Assembly (NCBI RefSeq): GCF_042432495.1
Contig: NZ_JBHLXC010000006.1
Span: 62,001 to 126,000, forward strand
Source: Pseudochelatococcus lubricantis
GTDB lineage: Bacteria > Pseudomonadota > Alphaproteobacteria > Rhizobiales > Beijerinckiaceae
Direction of reading: 5' to 3'
Length of the DNA stretch: 64,000 nt
The notes beneath the pieces were generated by a model. It did not search any database and was not told the DNA's origin. It saw nothing but the letters and a program-made list of their open reading frames with translations. Shown here in pieces: positions 8,641-17,224 of this stretch. The position numbers and the translations under genes were made by a program. Each line of letters starts with the position of its first letter. Position 1 is the first letter of the stretch.

Positions 8641-9551
8641 GCTGCATGCCCCTCGATGGTGTAGCCGGCGCCGGTCAGCGCCCGGGAAAGTGCCTCGTAG
8701 CCCTTGACGGCATATTCGGCCGGCGGCGCCTTGGCGGGATCCTGCTCCGCCTCGACCACAAACCAGCCCTCGTATCCGGTATCGGCGATGCGCCGGACGA
8801 TGGCGCCGAAATCGAGAGATCCGTCACCCGGAACCGTGAACGCACCCGCGAGCACCGCGTCGAGGAACGAATCCCGGCCCCTGTCGAGGCTGTCGATCAC
8901 CGGCAGGCGCACGTCCTTGGCGTGCACGTGGACGATACGGCTGCCGTGCTTTTCGATCACACGCAGCACGTCGCCGCCGGCGAAGGCGAGATGGCCGGCA
9001 TCGTAGAGCAGGCCGACGGCCTCGCCCGTGTGCTGCATCAGCAGGTCGACGTCGTGCTCGGATTCGATGGCCGTGCCCATGTGATGGTGAAAGGCCAGCG
9101 GCACGCCAGCGTCCGCGCAATGCTCGGCGAAGCGCGTCAGGCGGCGGCCGTAGACGCGGATTTCATCTTCGGACAACCTGCGGCGCGTGTTGAGAGGCGC
9201 CTCGCGCCGGTTCTGGATCGTGCCCGCCGTCTCGCCATAAGCGAGACACGCGGCGCCGAGCGCACTGAACAGCGCGAGCTGGCCGGCCACTTTGTCCTTT
9301 TCCTGCGACAGGTCGTCGGGTGCGTCGAGGACGGTGCCGGAGTACCAGCCTGATGCGAGTTGCAGGTCGTGCGCGGTCAGTTCATCGCGCAGCGCGGCGA
9401 TGGTCTTCGGAAACTTGCCGCCCGTCTCCACGCCGGAGAATCCGGCGGCGCGGCTTTCCCGCAGACAGGTTTCGAGGGGCGTGTCGCCGCCGAGTTCCGG
9501 CAGATCGTCGTTGGACCACGCGATGGGGGCGATGGCGAGTTTGGCTTTCAT
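8637..9551 (-). CDS. iolE: Inosose dehydratase
   Basis: A 304-residue IolE-family TIM barrel, the usual length. N-terminal APIAWSNDD matches the IolE beginning. Putative metal ligands appear in FHHHMGT, YDAGHLAFA, IVHVHAKDV and WFVVEAEQD. IolE dehydrates 2-keto-myo-inositol (scyllo-inosose) to 3D-trihydroxycyclohexane-1,2-dione in the cytoplasm. The gene follows iolD by 81 bp and overlaps the next SDR by 4 bp. Confidence 0.93.
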   Translation of the reverse strand: MKAKLAIAPIAWSNDDLPELGGDTPLETCLRESRAAGFSGVETGGKFPKTIAALRDELTAHDLQLASGWYSGTVLDAPDDLSQEKDKVAGQLALFSALGAACLAYGETAGTIQNRREAPLNTRRRLSEDEIRVYGRRLTRFAEHCADAGVPLAFHHHMGTAIESEHDVDLLMQHTGEAVGLLYDAGHLAFAGGDVLRVIEKHGSRIVHVHAKDVRLPVIDSLDRGRDSFLDAVLAGAFTVPGDGSLDFGAIVRRIADTGYEGWFVVEAEQDPAKAPPAEYAVKGYEALSRALTGAGYTIEGHAA

Positions 9552-9632
9552 GGATGCAGTTCCTGTAAGCGCAGTTCGCGGGCGCGATTTCGCATCGCGG
9601 CTGCGCGGGACGGCTGGAGAGGAAAGGCGGGG

Positions 9633-11474
9633 TCAGACGCCGACGCGCTGCCGCGTGCGCGCCTCGGTCTGCTGGCGCGACGCCTCGCGGACGCTTTCAT
9701 GCGGGCTGACCTGCGGCACGCCGACATCCCACCACGCATCGCCGGGAGTCCAGGTGAAGGCGTCCGTGACGATGGTCAGCACCGTGGTGCGGTCGGTCGT
9801 CTTCGCCCATTCCAGGGCTTCGCCGAGTTCCGCGAGGCTTTCGACGTGGCGCGTCAGCGCGCCCATGGAACGTGCGTGAGCCGCGAAATCGACCCCGAAC
9901 AGCTCCTTGACGCGGCAATCCTTGAGCAGATTGTTGAACGACGTCACGCCTTTGGCGTTCTGGAGGCGGTTGATGACGGCGTAACCGCCGTTGTCGCAGA
10001 CGATGAGGATGAACTTGTGTCCCGACAGAACGGACGAATAGATTTCGGAGTTCATCATCATGTACGTGCCGTCGCCGATCATCACGACGGGCGTGCGGCT
10101 CGGGTCGGCCATGGCCGCGCCCCAGCCGGCGGCGATCTCGTAACCCATGCAGGAAAAGCCGAACTCGCAATCGAAGGTATTCGGCTCCTTCACGCGCCAG
10201 TTTTTCACCGCTTCTCCCGGCAAGCCGCCGGCGGCGGTGATCAGCAGGTCGCGCTCACCCGCATGCGTATTGACGACGCCGACGACTTGCGCGTAGGTGG
10301 GAACAGGCGTGTTGGTCGGACGCTGGAAATCGTCGAGTGCCGCATTCCAGCGCGCGAACTCGTCCCGGCCCTTTTGCGTCCAGCCACCGTCCGCCGTCCA
10401 GCCACCGATGGCGGCCTCAAGTTCGGCGATTGTTTCGAGTGCATCGCCCACGACCGCGAGAGCCCGATGCTTGGTCGCGTCCCATCGCGCGGTGTTGATC
10501 GACAGGAAGCGGGCATCCGGCGCGAAGACCGACCACGATCCGGTGACGAAATCCATCAGGCGGGTGCCCACCGCGATCACGACATCGGCCTCTGCCGCGA
10601 GCGCGTTGGCGGAGGTGGAGCCGAGGATACCGACAGGGCCGACATGGGCGGGATGATCGTGAGCGACCGCGCCCTTGCCGGCGATAGTCTCGCAAAGGGG
10701 AATGCCGTGGCGCGCGGCAAAGTCCGCCAGCGCCTTCTCCGCGCCGGAATAGCGGACGCCGCCGCCCGAGATGATCAGCGGCCGCTTCGCGGATTTCAGC
10801 AGGTCGATGGCCTGTGCGAGACGCTCCCGATCCGGACGCGGGCGGGGAATGGCGTGGACGGTCTCGGCGAAGAACGCTTCGGGATAGTCCCAGGCGATTT
10901 CCTGCACGTCCTGCGGCAGGGCGATGAAAGCGGGACCGCAGTCGGCAGGGTCGAGCAGCGTTGCCACCGCCTGGGGCAGGGAGGAGACGATCTGCTCGGG
11001 ATGGACGATGCGGTCCCAGTAGCGGGTCACGGCCTTGAAGGCGTCGTTGACGTTGACGGTGGGGTTGCCGAAATGCTCGACCTGCTGCATCACCGGGTCG
11101 GGCCGCCGGTTGACGAACGTATCGCCGGCGAGCAGCAGCACCGGCAGGCGGTTTGCGTGCGCGAGGCCAGCCGCCGTCACCATGTTCAGCGCGCCGGGGC
11201 CGATGGACGAGGTGGCGACCATGATCTGCCGGCGGCGCTGCGCCTTCGCGAAGCCGATGGCAGCGAGCGCCATGGATTGCTCGTTCTGCGCGCGCCACGT
11301 CGGCAGCTTGTCCTGCACCGCCTCCAGCGCCTCTGAAAGGCAGGTGACGTTTCCGTGGCCGAAGATGGCGAAAACGCCGGGAAACAGGGGAACTTTTTCT
11401 CCGTCGACCAGCGTGTGCTGCGCGCAGAGATAGCGCACCAGGGCCTGCGCCGTGGTGAGACGAACCGTTGACAT
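9633..11474 (-). CDS. iolD: 3D-(3,5/4)-trihydroxycyclohexane-1,2-dione acylhydrolase (ThDP)
   Basis: A 613-residue thiamine-diphosphate enzyme of normal IolD length. The N-terminal Pyr domain carries GVFAIFGHGNV and the cofactor glutamate in RAQNEQSMA; the PP domain has the Mg/ThDP motif GDGTYMMMNSEIYS near residue 465. IolD hydrolyses the ring C-C bond of the cyclic dione to give 5-deoxy-D-glucuronate. It is first in the minus-strand operon. A GCAA-N6-TTGC palindrome lies about 80 bp upstream of its start. The usual next genes, iolB and iolC, are not in the window. Confidence 0.95.
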   Translation of the reverse strand: MSTVRLTTAQALVRYLCAQHTLVDGEKVPLFPGVFAIFGHGNVTCLSEALEAVQDKLPTWRAQNEQSMALAAIGFAKAQRRRQIMVATSSIGPGALNMVTAAGLAHANRLPVLLLAGDTFVNRRPDPVMQQVEHFGNPTVNVNDAFKAVTRYWDRIVHPEQIVSSLPQAVATLLDPADCGPAFIALPQDVQEIAWDYPEAFFAETVHAIPRPRPDRERLAQAIDLLKSAKRPLIISGGGVRYSGAEKALADFAARHGIPLCETIAGKGAVAHDHPAHVGPVGILGSTSANALAAEADVVIAVGTRLMDFVTGSWSVFAPDARFLSINTARWDATKHRALAVVGDALETIAELEAAIGGWTADGGWTQKGRDEFARWNAALDDFQRPTNTPVPTYAQVVGVVNTHAGERDLLITAAGGLPGEAVKNWRVKEPNTFDCEFGFSCMGYEIAAGWGAAMADPSRTPVVMIGDGTYMMMNSEIYSSVLSGHKFILIVCDNGGYAVINRLQNAKGVTSFNNLLKDCRVKELFGVDFAAHARSMGALTRHVESLAELGEALEWAKTTDRTTVLTIVTDAFTWTPGDAWWDVGVPQVSPHESVREASRQQTEARTRQRVGV

Positions 11475-11553
11475 GGAGTGGGTCCCTCCCAGGACTGCCG
11501 ACGCCTTTCCGACGTCTGTGCTATGAAATTTATATTGCAGATATTATTCAATC

Positions 11554-11567
11554 GCAAGAAAAATTGC
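11554..11567. promoter_or_regulatory. Candidate RpiR/IolR operator upstream of iolD
   Basis: GCAA-GAAAAA-TTGC, a perfect GCAA-N6-TTGC inverted repeat in the AT-rich iolD promoter region (11475-11611). A further TTGCA block lies upstream at 11535-11539, so the start-to-start spacing is 17 then 12 bp (11535, 11552, 11564). The same spacing recurs at 20167/20184/20196. Confidence 0.55.
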
Positions 11568-11611
11568 AGTTCACGATAATGTTTTATTAATTCATTGATA
11601 TATATGGGTTT

Positions 11612-12523
11612 TTATCTCTTCTTGCGCATGATGCCCTCGGTCACCGTGGGAATGCGCGGCGTCTGCGCGGCATTCGGTTGCAGGCGGATGGCCGTCGCGG
11701 TGGCGATGGACTGGATGAGGCACATGGGTGCGGCCAACGAGCGGGAGAAAGTGTATTCGTCTTCCGCGATGGTGAACAGCACATCGGCATCCTTGGCGAG
11801 CGGCGACAATTGGCTGTCCGTCAGCGCCACCAGCGGCACCGCGCGCGCGGCTGCCGATTCGGCGATGGTAACCACCTCCTTCGCATAGTGCCGGAAGGCG
11901 ATGGCGACGAGCACGTCCCGCTGCGTCATCGTCGCCGCCATTTCGGTCGCGAGCCCGCCCGAGGGATCGAGCAGCACCACGCGCCGGTGCAGCATGGTGA
12001 GCAGATAGCGCAGCAGCGAGGCGATCGGCTCGGACCGCAATTGCCCTGCGATATAGACGGTGTCAGCCCCGGCGAGCAGCTTCGCCGCCTGTTCGAGATT
12101 CTCCCCGCTCACGGTCTCCAGCAGATCCTGCAAGGCGGCGATGTCGCGCACGACGAGCGCATGGAAATGTTCGAGGTTGCCGGCGCTCGAATACCGGGAC
12201 AACTCGCTCTCCAGCGCCCGGATGCGCTCCTGAAAGCCCGGCGCGGCGGTGGCGATGCGGGTCTGGAATACCGATTGCAGGTGTTTGAAACCGGAAAAGC
12301 CGAAATGCTGCGCAAAACGCACGAGGCTCGACGGATGGGTGCCGCACTTGGCCGCGAGCGTGTTGATCGATTCCAGCGCGACGCTGTTGGGATTTTGCGT
12401 GAGAAAACGGGCGATTTGCTGGAAGCCGGCCGAGAGATTCGCGTATTCCTGCGTGATCAGGTTGACGACCCCCTCGTAGTTGCCGGGCACCTGGTTCGCG
12501 ATGTTCTTGTCTTTCCTGGCCAT
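11612..12523 (-). CDS. RpiR-family transcriptional regulator, probable inositol repressor
   Basis: A 303-residue regulator. The N-terminal RpiR helix-turn-helix (about 20-95) contains INTLAAKCGTHPSSLVRFAQHFGF, and the C-terminal SIS sugar-binding domain (about 125-270) includes VYIAGQLRSEP and VALTDS. The start at MARKDKN follows AAGAG; an in-frame ATG at 12538 would add five residues. RpiR-type IolR controls inositol genes in rhizobia (family knowledge), and here it sits between the two iol operons. Candidate operators are found upstream of iolD, between its own gene and the aldehyde dehydrogenase gene, and upstream of the ABC importer. Confidence 0.9.
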   Translation of the reverse strand: MARKDKNIANQVPGNYEGVVNLITQEYANLSAGFQQIARFLTQNPNSVALESINTLAAKCGTHPSSLVRFAQHFGFSGFKHLQSVFQTRIATAAPGFQERIRALESELSRYSSAGNLEHFHALVVRDIAALQDLLETVSGENLEQAAKLLAGADTVYIAGQLRSEPIASLLRYLLTMLHRRVVLLDPSGGLATEMAATMTQRDVLVAIAFRHYAKEVVTIAESAAARAVPLVALTDSQLSPLAKDADVLFTIAEDEYTFSRSLAAPMCLIQSIATATAIRLQPNAAQTPRIPTVTEGIMRKKR

Positions 12524-12682
12524 GGTTCTGCTCTTCATGCTCGGCGACGCACGACGGGAATGCGCCGGAAGGGAGGGGAACCGGACGAAGCCGGACGCCG
12601 TCGCGGGTTACGGATGTCCCGTGCACGATTTATTGCATGAAATGGCTTGACATAGAATAATTGTTGCGAAATAAATCAATGG

Positions 12683-12696
12683 ACAATTTTTATTGC
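12683..12696. promoter_or_regulatory. Candidate RpiR/IolR operator, imperfect
   Basis: ACAA-TTTTTA-TTGC, 7 of 8 positions of the GCAA-N6-TTGC inverted repeat. TTGCG at 12664 keeps the 17 + 12 bp spacing of the iolD and importer sites. It is placed between the regulator and aldehyde dehydrogenase genes. Confidence 0.45.
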
Positions 12697-12836
12697 AAAG
12701 CGCTATCGCGACGACGCATCAGGAATGGCGCCCCTTTGGCGGGTGGCTGACGATCCCGAAGTCCACCGTTTTTGCCCCCGATTCAAGCTGGTTGGGAAAG
12801 CGCTTTGCATCGACTCTAGCGACATAACGAATAAAC

Positions 12837-12850
12837 GCAACAAAAGTTGC
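12837..12850. promoter_or_regulatory. Candidate RpiR/IolR operator near the aldehyde dehydrogenase start
   Basis: GCAA-CAAAAG-TTGC, a perfect GCAA-N6-TTGC inverted repeat ending 46 bp before the ATG at 12897, a position that would block transcription. Confidence 0.52.
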
Positions 12851-12896
12851 AGCGTGGATGGCGTCGGAACGCCAGCCCCAGGGTGAGGAAATACGC

Positions 12897-14333
12897 ATGT
12901 ATGAAAATTTCGGGCTTTTCATCGACGGCGGCTGGCGCTCCGTGGGCGGCGAGGGCGTCATCGAGGTGCAGGATCCCGGCAAGGGGACCGTCATCGGCTC
13001 CGTGCCGGCGGCCGGCGTGGCCGATGTTCAGGAGGCGATCGCCGCCGCCGGGGCGGGGCTGCAGGTCTGGCGGTCGACGCCGGCGTGGGTGCGGGCCGAT
13101 GCGCTGCATGCCGTGGCGGACCGCATGATCGCGCGCGCTGAAGAGGCCGAGCGCATCATCACGCTGGAGACGGGCAAGCCGCTTGCCCAGTCGCGCCGGG
13201 AATGGGGGCTGTCGACGGACCAGTTTCGCTGGTACGCGGAAGAGGCGCGCCGTATCTACGGGCGCATCGTCGAAAGCCGCGCGCCGGGCGGGCGCATCGA
13301 GGTCCACCACGAGCCCGTGGGCATCGTGGCTGCTTTCACGGCATGGAATTTTCCGGCTGTTCTGGTGGCCCGCAAGGTCGCGCCGGCGCTCGCCGCCGGC
13401 TGTTCCGTCATCGTGCGCCCCTCCAGCGAGACGCCGGGCAGCGCCATGGTCATCATCGATTGCATACGCGAAGCGGGCATTCCCGCGGGCGTGGTCGGCC
13501 TCGTCGCCGGACCGACGTCCACAACATATCAAACCCTTGTCGAATCTCCTGATGTTCGCAAGATCACGCTGACCGGGTCCACCGCGGTGGGTCAGCAGAT
13601 GATCCGCGACTCGGCGGAGACGGTGAAGCGGCTCAGCATGGAACTCGGCGGCAACGCACCGCTCGTCGCCTTCGACGATGCCGATTTCGACAGGCTGCTC
13701 GATCTTGCTGTGCCGACGAAATACGCCAATGCCGGGCAGGTTTGCGTCAGTCCGGACCGTTTCTATATCCACGAGTCCCTCTACGAACGGTTCACGGACG
13801 AGTTCGCACGGCGCGCGGCGGCCCTGAAAGTCGGGCATGGCCTTGACGAAACGTCCGAGATGGGCCCCATCATCAACCTGCGCCGGCTGGAGGCCATCGA
13901 GGCCGTCGTCGCGGACGCGCAGAAGCGCGGTGCGAAGCTGCTCACGGGCGGCAAGCGCCTGCAGGACGGCAGCGGCGGCTACTTCTTCGAGCCGACTGTG
14001 TTGAAGGACGTGCCGGACGACGCGAAAGCGCTGGCGGAAGAGAACTTCGGCCCCATCGCGGCGATCACGCCCTTCGGTAGCGCGGACGAGGTCTATGCCC
14101 GCGCCAATGCAGGCGGCTTCGGCCTTGCGGCCTATGTCTTCACGCAGAGCGCGGCGCGTGCGCGCGAAGCCGTGGCCGGCATCGAGTCCGGCATGGTCGG
14201 CGTCAACAGCTTCGCGCTGGCGGCGGCGGAGGCGCCGTTCGGCGGCATCAAGCTGAGCGGCATGGGCCGGGAAGGGGGCAGCGAGGGCATCCACGACTTC
14301 CTGAATATCAAGCTGTCGCAGGTCGCTTTCTGA
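12897..14333 (+). CDS. NAD(P)-dependent aldehyde dehydrogenase (SSADH-like)
   Basis: A 478-residue ALDH-superfamily enzyme. The start at MYENFGLF follows GAGGAA; an upstream in-frame ATG at 12858 has no ribosome site. TAWNFPAVLV lies near residue 150, the catalytic base is Glu249 (SMELGGNAPLV) and the nucleophile is Cys283 (AGQVCVSPDRF). It is closest in pattern to succinate- or alpha-ketoglutarate-semialdehyde dehydrogenases, which act on carboxylated aldehydes. As first gene of the plus-strand iol operon it could oxidise the C1 aldehyde of 5-deoxyglucuronate, or glycolaldehyde or tartronate-type aldehydes from aldolase cleavage. The choice is inference. Confidence 0.9.
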   Translation: MYENFGLFIDGGWRSVGGEGVIEVQDPGKGTVIGSVPAAGVADVQEAIAAAGAGLQVWRSTPAWVRADALHAVADRMIARAEEAERIITLETGKPLAQSRREWGLSTDQFRWYAEEARRIYGRIVESRAPGGRIEVHHEPVGIVAAFTAWNFPAVLVARKVAPALAAGCSVIVRPSSETPGSAMVIIDCIREAGIPAGVVGLVAGPTSTTYQTLVESPDVRKITLTGSTAVGQQMIRDSAETVKRLSMELGGNAPLVAFDDADFDRLLDLAVPTKYANAGQVCVSPDRFYIHESLYERFTDEFARRAAALKVGHGLDETSEMGPIINLRRLEAIEAVVADAQKRGAKLLTGGKRLQDGSGGYFFEPTVLKDVPDDAKALAEENFGPIAAITPFGSADEVYARANAGGFGLAAYVFTQSAARAREAVAGIESGMVGVNSFALAAAEAPFGGIKLSGMGREGGSEGIHDFLNIKLSQVAF

Positions 14334-14344
14334 AGGATACGCCC

Positions 14345-15163
14345 ATGTTCAGGAATCCGGTTCGGGAAAAATGGGCGGCCGGCCAGGCGGTCGCCAACGG
14401 CTGGCTGTCCATCGCCTCGCCCTTCGTCGCGGAAATCATGGCGGCACAGGGCTATGACTCGGTCACGATCGACCTGCAGCACGGCTTCGTCGGGCTGGAG
14501 GCGGCGGGCGCCATGTTGCAGGCGATGCGCGCGAGCGACGCCGCCCTGATGGCGCGGGTGCCGTGGCTCGACCCCGGCGATATCATGAAGGTGCTGGACG
14601 CCGGCGCCCACGGCATCATCTGCCCCATGATCAATACGCCGGAGGAGGCGGCGCGGCTCGTCTCCTACGTGCGCTATCCGCCGGTTGGCGTGCGCTCCTT
14701 CGGCCCGACGCGGGCGCTGTTCGCCGCCGGCGCGGACTACGGCCAGCACGCCGACCGGGAAATCCTCTGCTTCGCCATGATCGAGACCGGCGAAGCCGTC
14801 AACAATCTGGAGGCCATTGTCGCCACGCCGGGGCTCGACGGCGTCTATATCGGCCCGGCCGATCTGACGCTGGGGCTGACGGGGCGCAAGTACCGCACCG
14901 GCTTCGACCGGGAGGAGCCCGAGGTCGTGGACGCCATCCGGCACATTCTCGACACCGCCCATTCCGCCGGCATCCGCGCCGGGCTGCACAATGGCTCCGC
15001 TGCTTACGCGAGCAAGGCCGTGGGCTGGGGCTTCGATCTCGTGACCATCTCCAACGACGTGCGGCTGCTCGCGGGCGCGGCCGGGGAAAGTCTTGCCGCC
15101 TTCCGCCGGAGCGTCGGCGAGGGTGAAACGGCCGGCGGGAAGCAGGCGCAGGGAGGATACTGA
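14345..15163 (+). CDS. HpcH/HpaI-family class II pyruvate aldolase
   Basis: A 272-residue protein with all family marks: TIDLQHGF with the catalytic His near residue 45, ICPMINTPEEA near 97, metal ligands Glu in AMIETGEAV and Asp in YIGPADLTLGLTG. These divalent-metal enzymes cleave 4-hydroxy-2-oxo acids (4-hydroxy-2-oxoheptanedioate, 2-keto-3-deoxy-rhamnonate and similar) into pyruvate plus an aldehyde. The gene is 11 bp after the aldehyde dehydrogenase gene and in the same operon as an IlvD/Edd dehydratase, which makes 2-keto-3-deoxy acids. The two should act in sequence. Confidence 0.93.
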   Translation: MFRNPVREKWAAGQAVANGWLSIASPFVAEIMAAQGYDSVTIDLQHGFVGLEAAGAMLQAMRASDAALMARVPWLDPGDIMKVLDAGAHGIICPMINTPEEAARLVSYVRYPPVGVRSFGPTRALFAAGADYGQHADREILCFAMIETGEAVNNLEAIVATPGLDGVYIGPADLTLGLTGRKYRTGFDREEPEVVDAIRHILDTAHSAGIRAGLHNGSAAYASKAVGWGFDLVTISNDVRLLAGAAGESLAAFRRSVGEGETAGGKQAQGGY

Positions 15164-15164
15164 C

Positions 15165-16154
15165 ATGCCGCATGTTCTCGTTGCCGGCCGCATTCACGCT
15201 TCGGGCGTCGAGCGGCTGCTCCAGGCGCCGGGCATCACTTTCGAGGTTGTCGACGAGGTATCGACGGAAGCCTTCGCGCCTTTTGTCGGCGCGGCCGACG
15301 CCATCCTCATCCGCACCCAGCCGCTGCCGGGGGCGCTGATCGCGCAGGCGCCGGGGCTGAAGATCGTCTCGCGGCACGGCGTCGGCTACGATGCGGTCGA
15401 CGTGGCGGCGCTCAACGGACGCGGCATCCCGCTCGCCATCGTCGGCGACGTGAATTCGGCCTCGGTGGCGGAACATACGCTGATGCTTATGCTGTCCGTC
15501 GCGCATCGCACCGTCGCCTACGATGCTGCGACTCGGGCGGGGCAGTGGTCGTTCCGCAACAGCCTGCAGGCCACCGAGCTGTTGGGCAAGTCCGTGCTCG
15601 TCATCGGCTTCGGGCGGATCGGCCGCGCGGTTGCGCGTCTTTCCGCCGCCTTCGGCATGAGCGTGCGCGTGCACGATCCCTTCGTCGATGCCGGTCACAT
15701 CGCCGCGGAAGGCTATCTGGCCGCCACGGAGCTGGCGGCCGCCCTGGGCGTGGCGGATGTGGTGACGGTGCATGTGCCGCTTTCCGGCAACAAGCCGCTG
15801 CTTGGCGCGCGGGAACTCGCGCTCCTGAAGCGGGGCGCCGTTGTGATCAACACCGCCCGTGGCGGGCTGATCGACGAGCAGGCGCTTGCGGCCGCGCTGG
15901 CGAGCGGCCACGTGGGCGGAGCCGGGCTCGATGTTTTCGCAAGCGAACCGCCCGCCGCCGCAAACCCTCTGCTGGCTTCGGACAGGGTGGTTCTAAGCCC
16001 GCATTCGGCCGGCTTGACGCAGGAATGCGCGGAACGGATGGCCATTTCGGCGGCGGACAATATCATCGCCTTCTTCAATGGCCGCCTGGATCCCTCGCTG
16101 GTCGTCAACCGCAGTGCCATCGCGTTCGGACCGCGGGAAGCCGAACGCGCCTGA
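15165..16154 (+). CDS. D-isomer-specific 2-hydroxyacid dehydrogenase
   Basis: A 329-residue enzyme that starts one base after the aldolase stop, behind GGGAGG. The catalytic Arg is expected near NTARGGLID (about 228), the Glu near 255 (DVFASEP) and the His in LSPHSAGLT (about 280). The NAD-binding motif is GFGRIGR (about 147-153). The family reduces 2-oxo acids or oxidises D-2-hydroxy acids (phosphoglycerate, glyoxylate, hydroxypyruvate). Its job here is unclear: it may reduce a 2-oxo by-product or oxidise a hydroxy-acid substrate of the pathway. Confidence 0.9.
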   Translation: MPHVLVAGRIHASGVERLLQAPGITFEVVDEVSTEAFAPFVGAADAILIRTQPLPGALIAQAPGLKIVSRHGVGYDAVDVAALNGRGIPLAIVGDVNSASVAEHTLMLMLSVAHRTVAYDAATRAGQWSFRNSLQATELLGKSVLVIGFGRIGRAVARLSAAFGMSVRVHDPFVDAGHIAAEGYLAATELAAALGVADVVTVHVPLSGNKPLLGARELALLKRGAVVINTARGGLIDEQALAAALASGHVGGAGLDVFASEPPAAANPLLASDRVVLSPHSAGLTQECAERMAISAADNIIAFFNGRLDPSLVVNRSAIAFGPREAERA

Positions 16155-16183
16155 AGCGGCCCGATCCGCCGATAACGACAAAG

Positions 16184-16212
16184 CTATTCTTGGGGCAGAA
16201 CTATTCTCGGGG
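16184..16212. repeat. Imperfect 12-bp direct repeat before iolG
   Basis: CTATTCTTGGGG (16184-16195) and CTATTCTCGGGG (16201-16212) are spaced 17 bp apart in the 68-bp gap before iolG. The second copy supplies the iolG ribosome site. Confidence 0.5.
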
Positions 16213-16222
16213 AGAGATGCAA

Positions 16223-17218
16223 ATGGTGCGTATTGCCGTTCTCGGCGCCGGCCGTATCGGCCGGATTCATGCCAGAAATGTCGCTGAAAACCCGGCCGCG
16301 ACGCTCGTCGCCATCGCCGATCCGTTCGGAACGGCAGCGGCCGACCTTGCCGCGCAATTGTCGAGCGAAGCCTCGCTCGACCCCGTGGAGACCATCGAGC
16401 GTGCCGATGTCGACGCGGTCGTCATCGGCACGCCGACCGATACGCATGTCGACCTGCTGCTGCACGCGGTGCGGCGGGGAAAGGCCGTGCTGTGCGAAAA
16501 ACCCATCGACCTCGATCTGGCCCGGGTCGATGAAGCCGTGGCCGAGATCGCGCGCCTCGACGGCCGCGTGATGCTGGCCTTCAACCGGCGTTTCGACCCG
16601 AGCGCGCGGGAACTGCGCAACGCCATCGACGCCGGCGAAATCGGCGAGGTGCGTCAGGTCGTCATTTCCAGCCGCGATCCCGGCCTGCCGCCGGCAAGCT
16701 ACCTGGGCTCGTCGGGCGGCATCTTCCGCGACATGACCATCCACGATTTCGACATGGCGCGCTGGTTCCTGGGCGAGGAGCCGGTGGAGATTTCCGCCAT
16801 CGGCAGCCGCGTGGTCGACCGCGCGCTGATGGAGACCGCCGACGACTACGACACGGTGATGGTGCAGATGCGCACCGCATCCGGCCGCCAGTGCCACATC
16901 AACAACTGCCGCGAGGCCGTCTACGGCTATGACCAGCGCTTCGAAATCTTCGGCTCGCAGGGCGCGCTGTTCAACGACAACCTGCGGCCGACCACCGTGC
17001 GGCGCTGGACGCGCGAGGCGACGGACGGGCGAGAGCCGCTGCTGAACTTCTTCCTGGAACGCTATGCGGATGCCTACAAGGGAGAAATGGCGGCGTTCGT
17101 GGATGCGCTCGCGAACAGCAAGCCAATGCCCGTGGGCCCTCACGACGGCAGGCAGGCGCTGCTGCTCGCCGACCGCGCGCTTGAATCGCTGCTGACCGGC
17201 AAGACGGTGGCGCTCTGA
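16223..17218 (+). CDS. iolG: Inositol 2-dehydrogenase
   Basis: A 331-residue Gfo/Idh/MocA protein of IolG length. N-terminal VRIAVLGAGRIGRIHARN is the Rossmann motif; CEKPIDLD near residue 95 holds the catalytic Lys; DMTIHDFDMARWF near 170-182 supplies Asp and His of the catalytic triad. NAD-dependent oxidation of myo-inositol to scyllo-inosose (2-keto-myo-inositol). The start at 16223 has GGGGAGAG at proper spacing; the ATG at 16217 is too close to it. It is followed 6 bp later by a second family member. Confidence 0.92.
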   Translation: MVRIAVLGAGRIGRIHARNVAENPAATLVAIADPFGTAAADLAAQLSSEASLDPVETIERADVDAVVIGTPTDTHVDLLLHAVRRGKAVLCEKPIDLDLARVDEAVAEIARLDGRVMLAFNRRFDPSARELRNAIDAGEIGEVRQVVISSRDPGLPPASYLGSSGGIFRDMTIHDFDMARWFLGEEPVEISAIGSRVVDRALMETADDYDTVMVQMRTASGRQCHINNCREAVYGYDQRFEIFGSQGALFNDNLRPTTVRRWTREATDGREPLLNFFLERYADAYKGEMAAFVDALANSKPMPVGPHDGRQALLLADRALESLLTGKTVAL

Positions 17219-17224
17219 TCGGGG

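Larger units (their letters stand above)
12524..12896. promoter_or_regulatory. Divergent regulatory region, RpiR regulator / aldehyde dehydrogenase operon
   Basis: 373 bp without a gene. The outer part next to the regulator is GC-rich; 12625-12860 is AT-rich and contains several TTGCA elements (12633, 12693, 12805, 12847). Two sites fit the GCAA-N6-TTGC pattern, at 12683-12696 and 12837-12850, and are listed separately. Promoters for both divergent operons should lie here. I saw no RNA gene or credible small ORF. Confidence 0.5.
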
